A DNA stretch of 64,000 nucleotides from Rugalucina vietnamica (Eukaryota > Mollusca > Bivalvia > Lucinida > Lucinidae), in assembly GCA_964017185.1 (NCBI GenBank), contig OZ024869.1, forward strand, positions 55,702,761-55,766,760, in the 5' to 3' direction. Positions 28,951-41,105 of the stretch are shown one piece after another. The notes under the pieces are model-generated. The model saw only the letters and a program-made list of their open reading frames with translations. It did not search any database and had not been told where the DNA came from. Each line of letters starts with the position of its first letter. The stretch's first letter is position 1. A program made the position numbers and the translations under genes.

Positions 28951-31799
28951 ATAAGAAAACTGACTGTTAATCGAAATGAATGGATCATAATCTTGAAAAT
29001 ATTTTTGTAGAATTACTACTAATCGAACATTTTTGACAAAACAACGTTAGTTTGTGACATAACATGTAACGTCTTATAATATTGATCAACAAATTATAAT
29101 ATTTATAATACTGAACCCAAAGATATTAGCAAGTATTATTACCGTTGAACACCTTCACACTCTGAGCCTTCACAGACGTGGAAAAACTGGAGGAACCATG
29201 CTGAATGACTTCTTGACATGTTTTGGAAGAAGAAAGATATGAATAGAACTAAAGTACAATCGACATTTGAAAAACCAAATCCAAAATTCAGATAGAGACA
29301 TTAAAGGTGCAAAGATATACATACATGTTTACTTAAGCATAAATGTATGAGCTATAGCAATTATGCATATGAGAAAAGTACAAACTTAATGTAAATGAAA
29401 ATACGATAGATGAATATTTAAGACATTAATATAAAACATTGACCTGGTTTAGATCAATGTCAATACAGGTCATACAGGTATAGCTGAAGGTCTACTTTCA
29501 CTTCAAATTGATTGCCTAAGGTAATGCGCTGAATGATCATTAATCACTGATACATGTACAGAAAAACACACAACTGACCGGGCTAAAACTCCTTTTCACA
29601 AGTCACTGACAAAAACAAATTTTGTATATTCCAAAAGCTCTTAGCTTCCCTATAGGCTCCGTATAGTAATTCTAGATCCATTTATTGATAAAACACAGGA
29701 AATAGACGATAACTATACAGAAGGAACATTTATTGTAAATCTTTACATATACATCTTTAAGAACCAATACATTCCCAGCTGTATGTAGTCGAATCACATC
29801 AGAATATGTCAGTTTGTCATGCTAACACTGTATTTTAAGGCGACGATTGTGGTGAACCGAATACACATCAGACAAGTCTACTAGATCCAGTTACACATAT
29901 GAGAAATTACTCCTCAATAAAGCAATGTACAATGTTTACATCTAAAGTATAGTTTTTACGAGGTGAAATCGAGGCCGCGTCAGTCTTTACGGACTGTGCT
30001 TTCACACTACTTTTGCCGATATTAGATTTGCTAACAAACCGACAGATGTTTTGATTGAGAAAAAAACCTGTCAAACAACGAACATTAAATAGTGTTTGAA
30101 GAGGTGTCGATTACTGGGGCAACTAAGAGCAGGTATTCACCTGGTAATGACAATGATGACACTAAAATTGAAAGAATATCGGTGTCAGATAAGGTCACGA
30201 AGGGACTTTTGGAGGAACAATATGACAAACTAGATGCTAGAACAACGGACGGATACGTGTAGATGAAAATTTGACCATGTGCGATAAAAGCCAGTTAGAG
30301 TTTAAGAAGTCCTTAAGAGCCCGGTAACTAAAATTAAAGCGGGAATGACACTACCAATTTTCCTAGTTATGATCATGCGTCTGTAAGGTTATGGATGCGT
30401 AACCAATTGATTCTGATTGGTGCATGAATATTTGATGTCTTTTCTCACTTTACGTTCTTGAAAGACGATATAGACGTGCCATATATTCTCGAGCTATTCA
30501 CATATAATTGCATTTGTGAGCACATGTTAAAGAACTATACTGATATACCAAGAAAAACAAAACTTTGAGGCTGAATAGGTCGTTTTTAATATGAATTTCA
30601 GTTTTCAGATTTTCTATCATTTTTGGCCCATTAGTCCCGATTCGTACAACAGAAATAACTACCATGACAGGTTATTCAGTAAAGTGAACTAGATTTTCGA
30701 GGCCTGTGAAAAACAAATTGAATAATAATGATGCTGGAAGTGTATAATGATGCTGGAAGTGTATAATTCAATTGATCCACAGGTTGAAAAAATCTATACG
30801 TTTCTATATTCAGTGAAAACTCTAGCTATTATTCATCAAAGCATATACGGGTTTGATCGAACATTTACAAGAGCTGAAAATTAATAATCGCTTAGACGTG
30901 ATGTTATGCATTGGTTTGTGATTAGCCACAGTTGCATGCAATACAGCTGAGAAAAATCTAAACAAGACATGCGTATGTCAATCATTATAGATCCGAAATA
31001 TGGAAAAACAATACAGATTGATAAAAGAGCGAAAACCGACGCTGGGTGCAGCTGTTAAAAATGCAAATGTAAAATATACAACAACCGTTAACGATCCATT
31101 TTTATAACTAGTACTAGACCGCAGCTACTATTATTTTGCTTACACTAGCAGTGTGGAAATAGTACGTATATGCCCTTCATGCTTTATTAGTTTCAATGCA
31201 TCGTCCCTATCTCCATACGAGGATTAAAGACGTTAAAGATGGAAGGTGACACACTCATGGTTAATTGTATATGATATTTTTATCTTCTCTGCTACTGCTA
31301 CTACTAATACTGCAAGCAGTATAGTGTTTGCATCTTGAAAATCACCGAAAGACGGTTGATTGAATTGACAAGTGTTTCACGAACAAAGCTAAGAGAAACT
31401 GATATAATTATACACGACTAGGACAAGCTCAGTCTGCAGAGAAAATTAACCCTGATTTTATTGACATCTTCTGCAGTGGGAAGAAAAACAATATATTTAA
31501 AAGTAAAGCTGTGTATCTGAACATGAGATAGTCTGGTGCAAAGTATACACCAAGCAGAGCCGAACCAGCCTCCCTGTACTGAAATTCGTATTTTGCACAT
31601 CTGAAATTGGAAATCACATGGTACCAACAAGCTACGGGCGTATGTTTTAGAAAGAGGAACATGATACAAGAATAACAACTTTTTCACAGCAAATATGGGT
31701 CCGGTTTTCGACATGTCCTGGAGACCAGGATACGTCCTCCGGAAGCTTGCGGGGAGACAGGGGAGGGACATTCTATTCGCTGATGTAGTGAAGATTATG
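28951..31799. other. No recognised feature
   Basis: About 2.8 kb of AT-rich sequence. I found no exon-like segment with matching splice sites, no tRNA and no clear repeat. Confidence 0.45.
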
Positions 31800-32340
31800 T
31801 GAGACTTTAACGAACACTGTCAATGCATTTTCCGTCGAAATAAAGGAAGATTTTCTGACGCCTGCGATAAGACGGTCGGGCTTCAACCACAGTTATAGGC
31901 CAGTCATTGCGGGAAGACCGACCTCATCTTCATCAACGGTCGTGGACGTGGGGCTGTTGGACGTAACGGACGGCAACGTTAGGGATCACGGTGTTATGTG
32001 GGTGAAATTCTCCGTCCTGTTGTTTTGCCATACGATACTGCATTCCCTGGTATGGTCTTTCAGCGAGACAACGCCGAGACCACACAGCGCGTCTGATTCG
32101 ATAATTTCTTCAAGCATACAACATTTCTGTCCTGCCATGGTCCGCGTATTCACCAGATCTTATTCCGATGGAAAATTTGTGGTATTATCTTGTTGAGCGC
32201 ATGGTGCATGCCGTAGACATACACTATGTGGCCGGACTACCGAACAGACGTCGAACAATACAAAAAAGATTCGACACGTACGGAACTGCAAGTATTCCAT
32301 CTGCTGTGTTTGTGTTATGTTTATGGCCATAGATAATAAA
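31800..32340 (+). pseudogene. Tc1-like transposase remnant (C-terminal half)
   Basis: One frame reads DLIFING near 31920, then EILRPVVLPY at 32004-32033 and MVFQRDNAETTQRV at 32052-32093 before a TGA. After a frameshift another frame reads NISVLPWSAYSPDLIPMENL from 32120. These match the DDE catalytic region of Tc1-type transposases (D in QRDNA, and the LPWPAxSPDLxPIENLW block). An upstream part, RRNKGRFSDAC near 31831, fits the same family. At least one stop and one frameshift make it dead. No terminal inverted repeats were found. Confidence 0.85.
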
Positions 32341-32354
32341 ACTTGTCTGTGTAG

Positions 32355-33700
32355 GGATGGGTGTGGAAACTTGGAAACTATGTTATTTTACATCATGCAA
32401 ATGTGTTCATTGTTGACGACAATATATTTTGGCATTATGATGGTCCCTCTGACCACACTGGCAGCCATGAAAATTGGTTTCAGGGATACAAGATAGATCG
32501 TATAACCCATCCAAAACCTTGCAATGGCTATAGTTTATTCCTCGTTTTTCCTCGATTTTCAACAGTTTTTATTAATATTCATGAATATGCAAAAACTAAT
32601 TCAAAAATATTAAAAAACAACTGGCGATGTACATACATAAATGTTTTGAGATACGTACTGATGCTATTCTACGTAGGTGATTCAAATATTAGATGTGTTA
32701 AATATATTAAGTAGCACATATTAGTGAGTGAGTATAGAACAACAGGAAATTTGATATTATTTATACTAAATAGTACTTAGCGTCTATGTAGTTTACAAGA
32801 TTTTCCATTTTTGTTGTTGAACGGATACTCTCTTAATGATGGTCATGATATGTGCAGGATTTCTACCACCATATATGTTATGAAGTAAAACTGCGTAAAT
32901 GTTATAGATACATATTTATTATATACTGTATACATGTTATGTGATATCACATGTTAGTTAACATAATCACACTGTTTCGTAAACATTGATACACACTGTC
33001 CGCCATCCATAACACTATATAGAAATGCTTTATTATGCTTATTTGCTCAAGGGTCATGTATGACCTATTGCAGATAATATTTGCTAGTTTGTACGGTAAA
33101 TGGAGGATGCCCTCGACCTCCATTGACCTATTACGAGGATAATAAGCTTCTTCTTCTTCTTCTTCTTCTTCTTCTTCTTCTTCTTCTTCTATGCAAATGA
33201 GATGATTTTCATTTAGGCTCATGACATCAATACATTTGTCATATGCTATTACTGGTTCAATAACAAAGTGTCACAATGATAGTTTGGGCCTCAAATTAGG
33301 TTATTTATGGATTTTTAACGATTTTTTGGTCTTTTTTAATGTTTCATTAAAATTCATGAATATGCAAATTAGATTTCTTGTATTATAATGAAAGGGCCTC
33401 AATTAGTTTATTTATAGATTTTTAATGATTTTTCTGTCATTTTTAATGCTTTTATTAAAATCCATGAATATGCAAATTAGATTTCTTGTATTACTTTCCA
33501 TATAATGAAACGGCAATGTCTAAGCTTTCAAACGAGACCAAGTTCTAGGGTAAGTAATTGTGGAGATATAACCCCTTTTGTATGTACACCTCCATGCTCA
33601 AGAATCACGTTAACGGTTGCCATGGAAACCATGCATTTTCTCATAGTGCAAACAAGTTTTTCTTTGAGGACAAAACTTCTTTGCATTTCTGGGGTCCAAA
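32355..33700 (+). repeat. Fragment related to the right arm of FB2, split by a retroposon
   Basis: 32355-32593 matches 57808-58045, and 33190-33690 matches about 58037-58420: shared GTGTTCATTG, GGTCCCTCTGACCA and AAGAATCACGTTAACGGTTG blocks. The two pieces are separated by the insertion at 32594-33189. Confidence 0.8.
32594..33189 (+). mobile_element. Retroposon-like insertion with (TTC)n tail and 8-bp duplication
   Basis: TATGCAAA stands at 32586-32593 and 33190-33197, directly flanking a 596-bp insert. The related FB2 copy near 58030 has the uninterrupted site GAATATGCAAATGAG. The insert ends in fourteen or so TTC triplets, like the microsatellite tails of some non-LTR elements and SINEs. 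No reverse transcriptase was seen. Confidence 0.75.
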
Positions 33701-33984
33701 TGAACGATTTGGCACCCATGAAAAATTGTCCTGGAGGGGGGGGGGGTGCAAGGTAGGTCAAAATAGCTCCCGGGGTTTATGGTTATCTGATTATATAAAA
33801 TGACCATTTTTGTTGCTATCATTAATTCTTTGTACCAACTTCGTGTATGCGCTTCACCTCACTAAAAGTGTAGTTCACAATTATTTTTATTTGAAACTGA
33901 ACGCATTGCTACAAACAGAACTTACAAAGAAAGTTTTCTATGGAGGTGACAGAAAAGAAAACGCTCTCAATAAGTGACCGGAAG

Positions 33985-34210
33985 TAATGCTACAAAGATT
34001 CCTCCAAAGGTTTCAGCCACAAAAGAGCTCAACATCACACAGACAATTGATCAGTGGAATTAAGATACTGAGAGACCAACAGTTACTATTGAGAATCGAC
34101 AAGATAGCGGGCCATGGCTCTCTATGCACCGTTGGCGAAACTTCGGATCTTATTTGCATGCACACGTTTTACCTTTCAGCACGCAACTTGGGTAAATTCC
34201 ATCAAATTAA
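33985..34210 (+). pseudogene. Possible Tc1-like transposase N-terminal relic
   Basis: One frame reads QRFQPQKSSTSHRQ and another RPTVTIENRQDSGPW about 90 bases on. This is suggestive of the helix-turn-helix region with the R-P-x-V-T-x-x-x-x-D segment of Tc1 transposases. The reading needs frame changes and the match is weak. Confidence 0.3.
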
Positions 34211-36752
34211 CCAACCGTCTGAAGTCTTAATTTCCTTCTTTTATGGTGATTAAAGATGAGGCGGGAAGAGCGGAAGTAAAACTTAAGTTTCTGGCACACA
34301 ATATAGTTAACATCAACCTTATTTTTACGTACTGATACATGTATGCAAGTTTACAAAGAAAGGCAAGGTTTTATGGGGGTATGTGTTTGGAAAATGGATA
34401 TTTGAGCAAAACAGAATAATAATTTTGCAAGCACTAGCTACGACTGAGGATGAATATTTCTGTTTATTGTTATTTTATACACCATATGTTTCTCGGTACA
34501 AACGTATCAGCATGCCAATACATAGCATTGAATTTAATTAGATACACCTGTATATGAAGGCCGAAATACAATTTCGACAGTACTGGGATAAACGTGAAAA
34601 GGCACAAACCCGTCTGAGTTAGGGTTTGGGTATGCGTAAACGGACTGTAAAATCTGAATATTATATTGCATTACTAAATAAGAAAAATTCTAAATAAGAG
34701 TAAAATTCGAATAAATATACAGCCAGCAACAATATAGACCAAAATATCTATTTTCTTGATAATTATTTACGTACATATATCGACAAAGACCAACAACCAC
34801 AGTCAATTATCATAATGACAAAACCATGTCACAAGTTTACAGCTATGAAATCCAATTCCATCCAATTCCAATTCCAGAAATTCAACACATTTAAACCAAA
34901 ACACTAGAGACACATATTATTCCTGCATCAATTAATTCAGAAGCACTATTTCTGTTATTCCACATTTAGATTATACACACAATCGGGATGAAAAATTTCT
35001 TGCAGAAACAAAGGTATTCACATGAAATGTTATTTTCCGATCTTCTTATAAAAATTAATAACAGACAAGAACAGTTGAGTTTTTCCGAAGATAGCTTTCA
35101 GCATCTCCAATGAGGATGCTAAGCCGTATCCTTCAAAACTGTATCTGTAGGCCCGTGAGAATTTTCGATATGACACGTCACTACTTAGCATTGTTTATGT
35201 CGCTTGCCTGGAATTTTGTGGCCTTGACACCAAAATAATTGGCATTGCTATACTCGACTTGTTATTTTTTACGATAACTTCAGACATCTATAAGTGGTTG
35301 CACATGTTGCATACGCTTGCCCTGCATCTTCTTGTGTTGCAGAAGCGACGACATTGGAAACCGGGAACCTGTTACTGTTAATTCCAGGCTCCCGCGAGAG
35401 CTGGCCGGGATTTGATTCAATCTGCTTGGCGCTACACTTCAAAGCTTGCATATATTTCCACGGGAGAAAATATCGACCATATCTACGTATTGTGGAGCTC
35501 AGAGAGTTGTATAGAGCTTTAATTCAACCACGCAATAGGATAATTTGTCTTAGAAATAGGAAATTTCTCTTTGTGACATGTATCGAAACTAGCATTTATG
35601 GCCAATATACGGTTATAGGCAACGCAAATATGGCTATTGCAGACAAATAGGTCTCAGTGGATAGACCGGAATATTGCAACTTTTTCATATAGTTTATTTT
35701 ATGTCTATGTTGTAATAACAGAGTTTTAGTTCTGAATACAAAGCCTGATTTGCTTTCCAGTTTGTATTTTCCTATCTCTAATCCCCCTACCGGGTTTTTG
35801 AAGGGGAATTCTTTCTGATTGCGCCATTTCCTGATCATTTCCTACTTAAACGTTTAATCGTATGACGTCATACCCAATAATTCTACGAAGTGTGTTTATC
35901 TATCTTTTATCGCTTCGTTCAACTAGAATTATATGGACAACTGGACTTTCATACAGTCCGTGTTTACCAATCTTTCGCCGCTTTGTAAAATTCCATCTCA
36001 TACGTCGGTCGGACGTAGTTCAAGTACATAGACCTAATTGCAGACCCACCGCCACACCAAAACACGATTGTCGAAACAGTCGAAACAAGGGAACCTCCAG
36101 AACAAAATCGCAAGAAAATGCACGCAAATATGCACTCAGTAAGTTCATGCTTAAATAAATGATCATAAATAAGAAACAAACTGCAGATTCGTCGTGCGTT
36201 CAGGTCATGCGTATGCTGCGATGTACGAGTTGTTTTGAACACGTGAATCTTTCAAGACATGCATGATCATGCATGGCATAGTTCCACACGGGAAAGTTCA
36301 TCACACGTTTATGCCATAGTTTGATGTCTTTGGCGAATCGACCGGATCTTTATCCTAAAGTTAATACTTTGATATAATGAGCTTTGTCGCACACGAATCT
36401 CCTATACCATGTACTATATGCAGCCATGTCAGCGACAGACGCAAGCTGAGAGTATGTCCAAGTTCAGTTATGGGTTATTTTGAACTAAGCAGAGTATAAT
36501 CAAGGTATGATGGACATTATGATTCTATTTCACATGTACAGAAAATATATAATATTACGTTGCGGCTCAAGTAATAGTTATAACACGGAAATTGGGTAAT
36601 AAAAAGAAATTAAAAGTTATTACTATGCAGGCTGATGCATTTGATTAGTAGAAACATTCTCAGAAATGCTTTTAGTGCTGAAAGTGTATATCGACCATAC
36701 ATGTAACATGTAATAATATCACAAATATTCTTTGAATTCTCTGTATGTATTA
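34211..36752. other. No recognised gene
   Basis: The longest open frame (35294-35647, plus, 118 codons) has no motif, membrane span or splice context that I recognise. An overlapping minus frame is equally open. I do not call a gene. Confidence 0.4.
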
Positions 36753-37019
36753 CATCAGGAAAAAATGTCCGTGTAAAGTACACCCCTCTGAACCCCACTT
36801 TTATATAGCAAAACTGGGGTATGCAGGGGTATACCTAGTTTTCTTATTTTTGCTCCAAAACAAAGATTGTGGGTACTCGTAAGAACCGCCTCGGCGAGGC
36901 GGTTCTAATGTGTACCCACGATCTATGTTTTGAGCAAAAATAAGAAAAATATAAAAAAAAAATCCATTGAAAAATTAATTTTTTTACAACTTTAGAAAAA
37001 TCGGCATGTTTTCGTAATG
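36753..37019 (-). mobile_element. MITE family B, copy 4
   Basis: Ends CATCAGGAAAAAATGTCCGT and GTTTTCGTAATG. The inner hairpin AAGAACCGCCTCGGCGAGGC is the best preserved of the family. Confidence 0.9.
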
Positions 37020-37573
37020 AGCCAGCCACTCTTGATGGGCCGCAACTTCGCATTTACGGTTACAGAGATTTTACGACCTTTAAGGCAACCTTCTTGGGTA
37101 AGAACTAGTCATCCTACTGTTCATATGCTTGCTATAAAATTCTGCTGTCATCCTTTGCATGGGTTGGGATTTAAATAATTGTATTATTTCCCGGACCTCC
37201 TATTCTTACTTTATGTTACATTTAGAGTGCAACCTTCTTGTTTCGTTTGCAACTTTATAAGGATTCAACCACTTCAAGTGGGCAATCATGTACGCCCAAG
37301 TAGCTTATGAGTCTATTATGCTCTTGGTACGCCTTAAGTTGTATGCTTTGCTTATTTTACTTCCTGTCTCGGGGAATATTCAACCTTGAGACATGCAAAT
37401 TTACATGTTATATATTTCATAATGCATGCTGCAACATATATAAGGGAAGCTTCTTCAAGTGTCCCATTTCCGGACCACTTCATATAAGAGAATCTCTTAA
37501 AAGTATTTCTTCAAAATCATTGGAGAATGGATTTCAAGAATTTTGTTTTGTGATATTATAAATGTGTATTGAG

Positions 37574-37649
37574 ATGGTTTGGGTGGTTTTGAAGTGTTTT
37601 GGGGTGGTTTGGGTGTGTTTTGGGGTGGTTTGGGGGTGGTTTGGGATGT
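37574..37649 (+). repeat. G-rich minisatellite
   Basis: Runs of GGTTTGGG, TTTTGGGGTGG and TTTGGGGGTGG repeat over 76 bases. Several G-runs of three to five could form a G-quadruplex on the plus strand. Confidence 0.75.
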
Positions 37650-38074
37650 TTCCACTGTCCCTTGTTTTATCTTTCATAAAAAGGATCTGACAGCAAACAA
37701 CCCGTACCAGTCCGCATTGTCAAATACAAACCGCTTAATCTTAAAACCAGAACTTCCGATTCATTTATATTTTAAGCTTTGTCACAAGTTTAGCATAGTC
37801 CTCTGTTGAACAAAACTATGGAGTTTGACGTCCTAGAAAATTCCGTTAATGCTACATCATAATTTTCCCCAGATGGAATAGCCACATCGTGGCGAAGACT
37901 AAAGGCATCTACCAAGCGTGATGGTATAAGAACGTTTTGTACGCGATGTACATGTACATGTGCACAATACTTAGTAGAAAACCCATGATTGATTACTGTA
38001 AAAATAACATTCATTGTCGGGCCTTAAATAATTCGTAGAACATTTTTCTGGAATGATGGTCAAGTTCAACATAT
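37650..38074. other. No recognised feature
   Basis: Nothing supported. Confidence 0.5.
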
Positions 38075-38303
38075 GGGCCGCCTCGTGAGAAAACCAAAAA
38101 TATGGTTTCCGACCAGGTCCGACAAACACCGGCATGTGCAGCTACAGAAGATGGTTAGAAGCTTGAAGTTTTGGATGTAGAAAGTAGATGAATTGTACAG
38201 TCCGTGTAGTGAAAACAAATGCGCTGATCAGCTTCGCAGTCACTGCGAGACTGATCTGCGCCTTTGGTTTCGCATATGCAGATTGTTGGTTTTCTCATGA
38301 TTA
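38075..38303 (+). mobile_element. MITE family A, copy 3
   Basis: GGGCCGCCTCGTGAGAAAAC at the left, GTTGGTTTTCTCATGAT at the right, inner stem present. In this copy the inner stem lies nearer the right end, as in copy 4, so the element is inverted relative to copies 1 and 2. Confidence 0.85.
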
Positions 38304-39018
38304 ATATCTGCGATCTTCTCATATGATTAATATCTGCGATATGACCCGCTAATGTTTTCTGTCAGACCATAATGTAGCATCGGCTTTGAACTCAATTGTT
38401 TCCATGTTTGATTATTATGTAAATCATAACACGAAACGGAATTATTAAAAACGGACTGACACGTAGTAAACGATCTGGAAAGGAGCAAGACCGCGCTTAC
38501 TTGGATTTTGTTATTAGGTCACATGATGCTATTCGTTCGAACACCTAAAGAGCTGGGTGTTTGCAATGTTTTGCTTTGTTCCAAATGCAGTCTGACTGTA
38601 ACCCTAATATGGCACTGGTGCATGTGCCTAAATAGTCCATCAGAAACAAACTGAAAACTCACAAAATAATTGTCGAAAATTAATCAAAACTAACTACATT
38701 TGTTAATGTCTGATTTGTGACAAAACGTGTTCCATTCTTAATTATTTCATTTGCCGGTTGTTTGATGAAAATGACTTGCTCTGAGACGATTAGTCTGATT
38801 GTTCCATCAAACATTAAGGTATTTGGCACGCTGCTTCATTCCTTTCTTTCACTGTAGTCTCTGACAGATGAAATTGTGAAATACTTAGAAAAAATGAGAC
38901 AACCTGTTTAACAGTCATGAATACTCTTTAACATGCAAACTGCACATTAATTTAGTTAATGATGTTAACTACATCCGATTTCTACAAATGAAAGGCAAAC
39001 TTACGCATTATCAAATAC
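38304..39018. other. No recognised feature
   Basis: A short direct repeat (TTAATATCTGCGAT at 38300 and 38323) is the only pattern. Confidence 0.5.
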
Positions 39019-39605
39019 AGAAAGCTTCTACTGTCTGCACACCATTTTTCAGAAACTGCATTTTTCAAAATCTCACTTTTCTGAAACACCACAAGAAAAA
39101 TATTACCATGTCACCATTTTACATTCCAAAAGTCCTAAAAAGTGCCGCAAAAATTTTGAAAATCGGTTCACGAATAAAATAATTATGCCCAAAAATTATT
39201 TTGAATAGACCTTTTGCACATGCAAGGGAGGTAATCCAAATGCATCAAAATGAAAATCAAGCAAATCTGTGGAATAATTTTAAGAGTTTAGCACACAGCT
39301 ATCCATACAATAGAATTTTTTTTTGGTTTGGTGCTTTTTTAATGAAAAATAACCAATTTAGATTTTTTTCCGGGAAAATAGTTACTTCCCTTGCTGACAT
39401 TTTTGCAATGGAAAAAGCCCTATTCAAAACCATTTTCTGGCATAAAATTTTCATTTGTTAACCGCTATTTAAAATTTTTGTGGCACTTTTTAAGACTTTT
39501 GGAATGCAAAATGGTGGTGTGGTAATATTTTTCTTGAGGTCTTTCAGAAAATTGAGATTTTGAAAAATGCAGTTTCTGGAAGATGCTGTGCAGACAGTAG
39601 TTTAT
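39019..39605. mobile_element. 587-bp element with about 130-bp inverted repeats
   Basis: CTACTGTCTGCACACCAT and about 125 further bases at the left have their imperfect complement at 39470-39605 (GTGCAGACAGTAG at the end). Shared blocks include GCATTTTTCAAAATCTCA and CATTCCAAAAGTC. The loop holds no gene. The family is unknown. Confidence 0.8.
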
Positions 39606-40629
39606 AAACAGATCCCGAATCGCGATTTCCATATTACATGACACGTAACATAGATTCATATTATGTTGCATAAAATAATGCGTTTCAAATGTGATGTATG
39701 CACAAAAATGACGACTTAAGTTCGTAGAAATTGCTTACGTGAAAATATGTATTTTACAAAGTTCAATGGTGATCCAATTGGCATGCCGATTCAATGAATA
39801 CAGATAGAAAACATGAAAAAAAAAACTTTATTGGTGCATTCGCTTTAGACTGATATCATTTATCAGATGTCGTGGAGACAAATTCATGTAATGTCGTCAG
39901 CACCTTCCATCCTCTGTTCTTTGAATACGCATTTGCAATGCAGCTATATTTATGATGAAAAGACAAAAAGAGTCTATACAATAGTCTACAGCAGTATAAC
40001 ACTGTATGTAGGTCATCTTTACAGTTCAGTGATTACGGGCTCTATAACAAATCGCTCGTGCAAGTTTATACAAGCTTCGTCAATAATTCAACCTGCTTTT
40101 ACCATAGCTACATGTACCACTAGCTAGCTGATCAAGATATGCATGTTGCAGGGTCTCAAATTTAGTTCACGAATGCAAAGGTTAAACATTGTCGCTATAC
40201 AAAAAGAACTATATTCTCACGAAGACAATTGGTGCTACCTTGGTTCTTACTTTTCTGGCACCTTCTTTGTACAGCTTTATAGATTTTACTCTTTTAATCA
40301 TTAATGAAGTCATAGAAATGCGATATTGAACCGCATAAAGATAACAAAAACAATCTCAATTTAGCAATTGAATCTACTCTGAATGCGACCTGAAAGCAAT
40401 TATCGTCACCTAGACTTGTGCTAATTGAACCATACCATAGCATCCAATGATTACTTTAATTGGCTCGACTGCTTAGAACTGGCCTTAGCAACCACTGCCA
40501 TGTGAAGATTTTCGATCTGTTGAACAAAACGTGAGCACAGTGACTGCAAAGGCAGTATTTTATGTTAATGAATGTAAGGTCATTTAAGGTGGACAACAAT
40601 ATATTTGACCAGCCCTCACCATAATGATT
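39606..40629. other. No recognised feature
   Basis: AT-rich sequence, no gene called. Confidence 0.45.
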
Positions 40630-40865
40630 TGAGCCGCCTCGTGGAAAAACCAACAATGTGGTTTCCGAACAGGTCCGACACAAACCGACCTGTACAAGCA
40701 CAGAAAAGAGCTAGAAGCTTGAAATTTCGGATTTAAGTGGAAGAGGAATTGTACTATCCGAGTAGCGAAAACAAAGGCGCTGATCAGCTTCGCAGTTACT
40801 GCGAAAATGATCTGCGCCTTTGTTTTCGCCTATGCAGATTGTTGGTTTTCCCATGTGGTGGCTCA
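40630..40865 (-). mobile_element. MITE family A, copy 4
   Basis: TGAGCCGCCTCGTGGAAAAAC at the left, GTTTTCCCATGTGGTGGCTCA at the right, and a long inner stem near the right end. It is immediately followed by the first H repeat. Confidence 0.88.
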
Positions 40866-41105
40866 TTTGTTTACTTGTTTGAAATGATGCTTAACGTCTC
40901 AGTCAACAGCTATGGTCATGTCGGGATATTACCTCCATTTAATGGCACTTTTACCCAAAATTTGGATGTCATGACATCCAAAAAGTGCTTCAATATAATC
41001 ACCCATGTAGTATGGATGGTTTGACTAAAACTACTTTTCCTGGGCAGGCCCAGACCTGAGCGGTTAACCAGTAATCATGGTAATCAGATGGTCAGTCAGT
41101 AGCAC
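40866..41105 (+). repeat. H repeat, first copy of the 41-60 kb cluster
   Basis: H elements read, in order: GATGCTTAACGTCCCAGTCA, ACAGCTATGGCCATGTCGGG, a block with CCAAAAAGTGCTTCAAATA, CCACTTTTCCTGGGCAGGCT, CGGTTAACCAGTAATCAGAT, GGTCAGTCAGTAG, and CTTTGCCTGGAGGCACAAGC. This copy is cut after GGTCAGTCAGTAGC. The first part resembles the GACGTAAAACT tail of the SINE at 28765, inverted. Confidence 0.85.

Noticed and set aside
31418-31771. 117-codon minus frame as a gene
   Set aside because: No recognisable domain, overlapping alternative frames, no splice or poly(A) context, and it lies beside a dead transposon.
35294-35650. 118-codon plus frame as a gene
   Set aside because: No motif, no splice neighbours, and the opposite strand is open over part of the same span.
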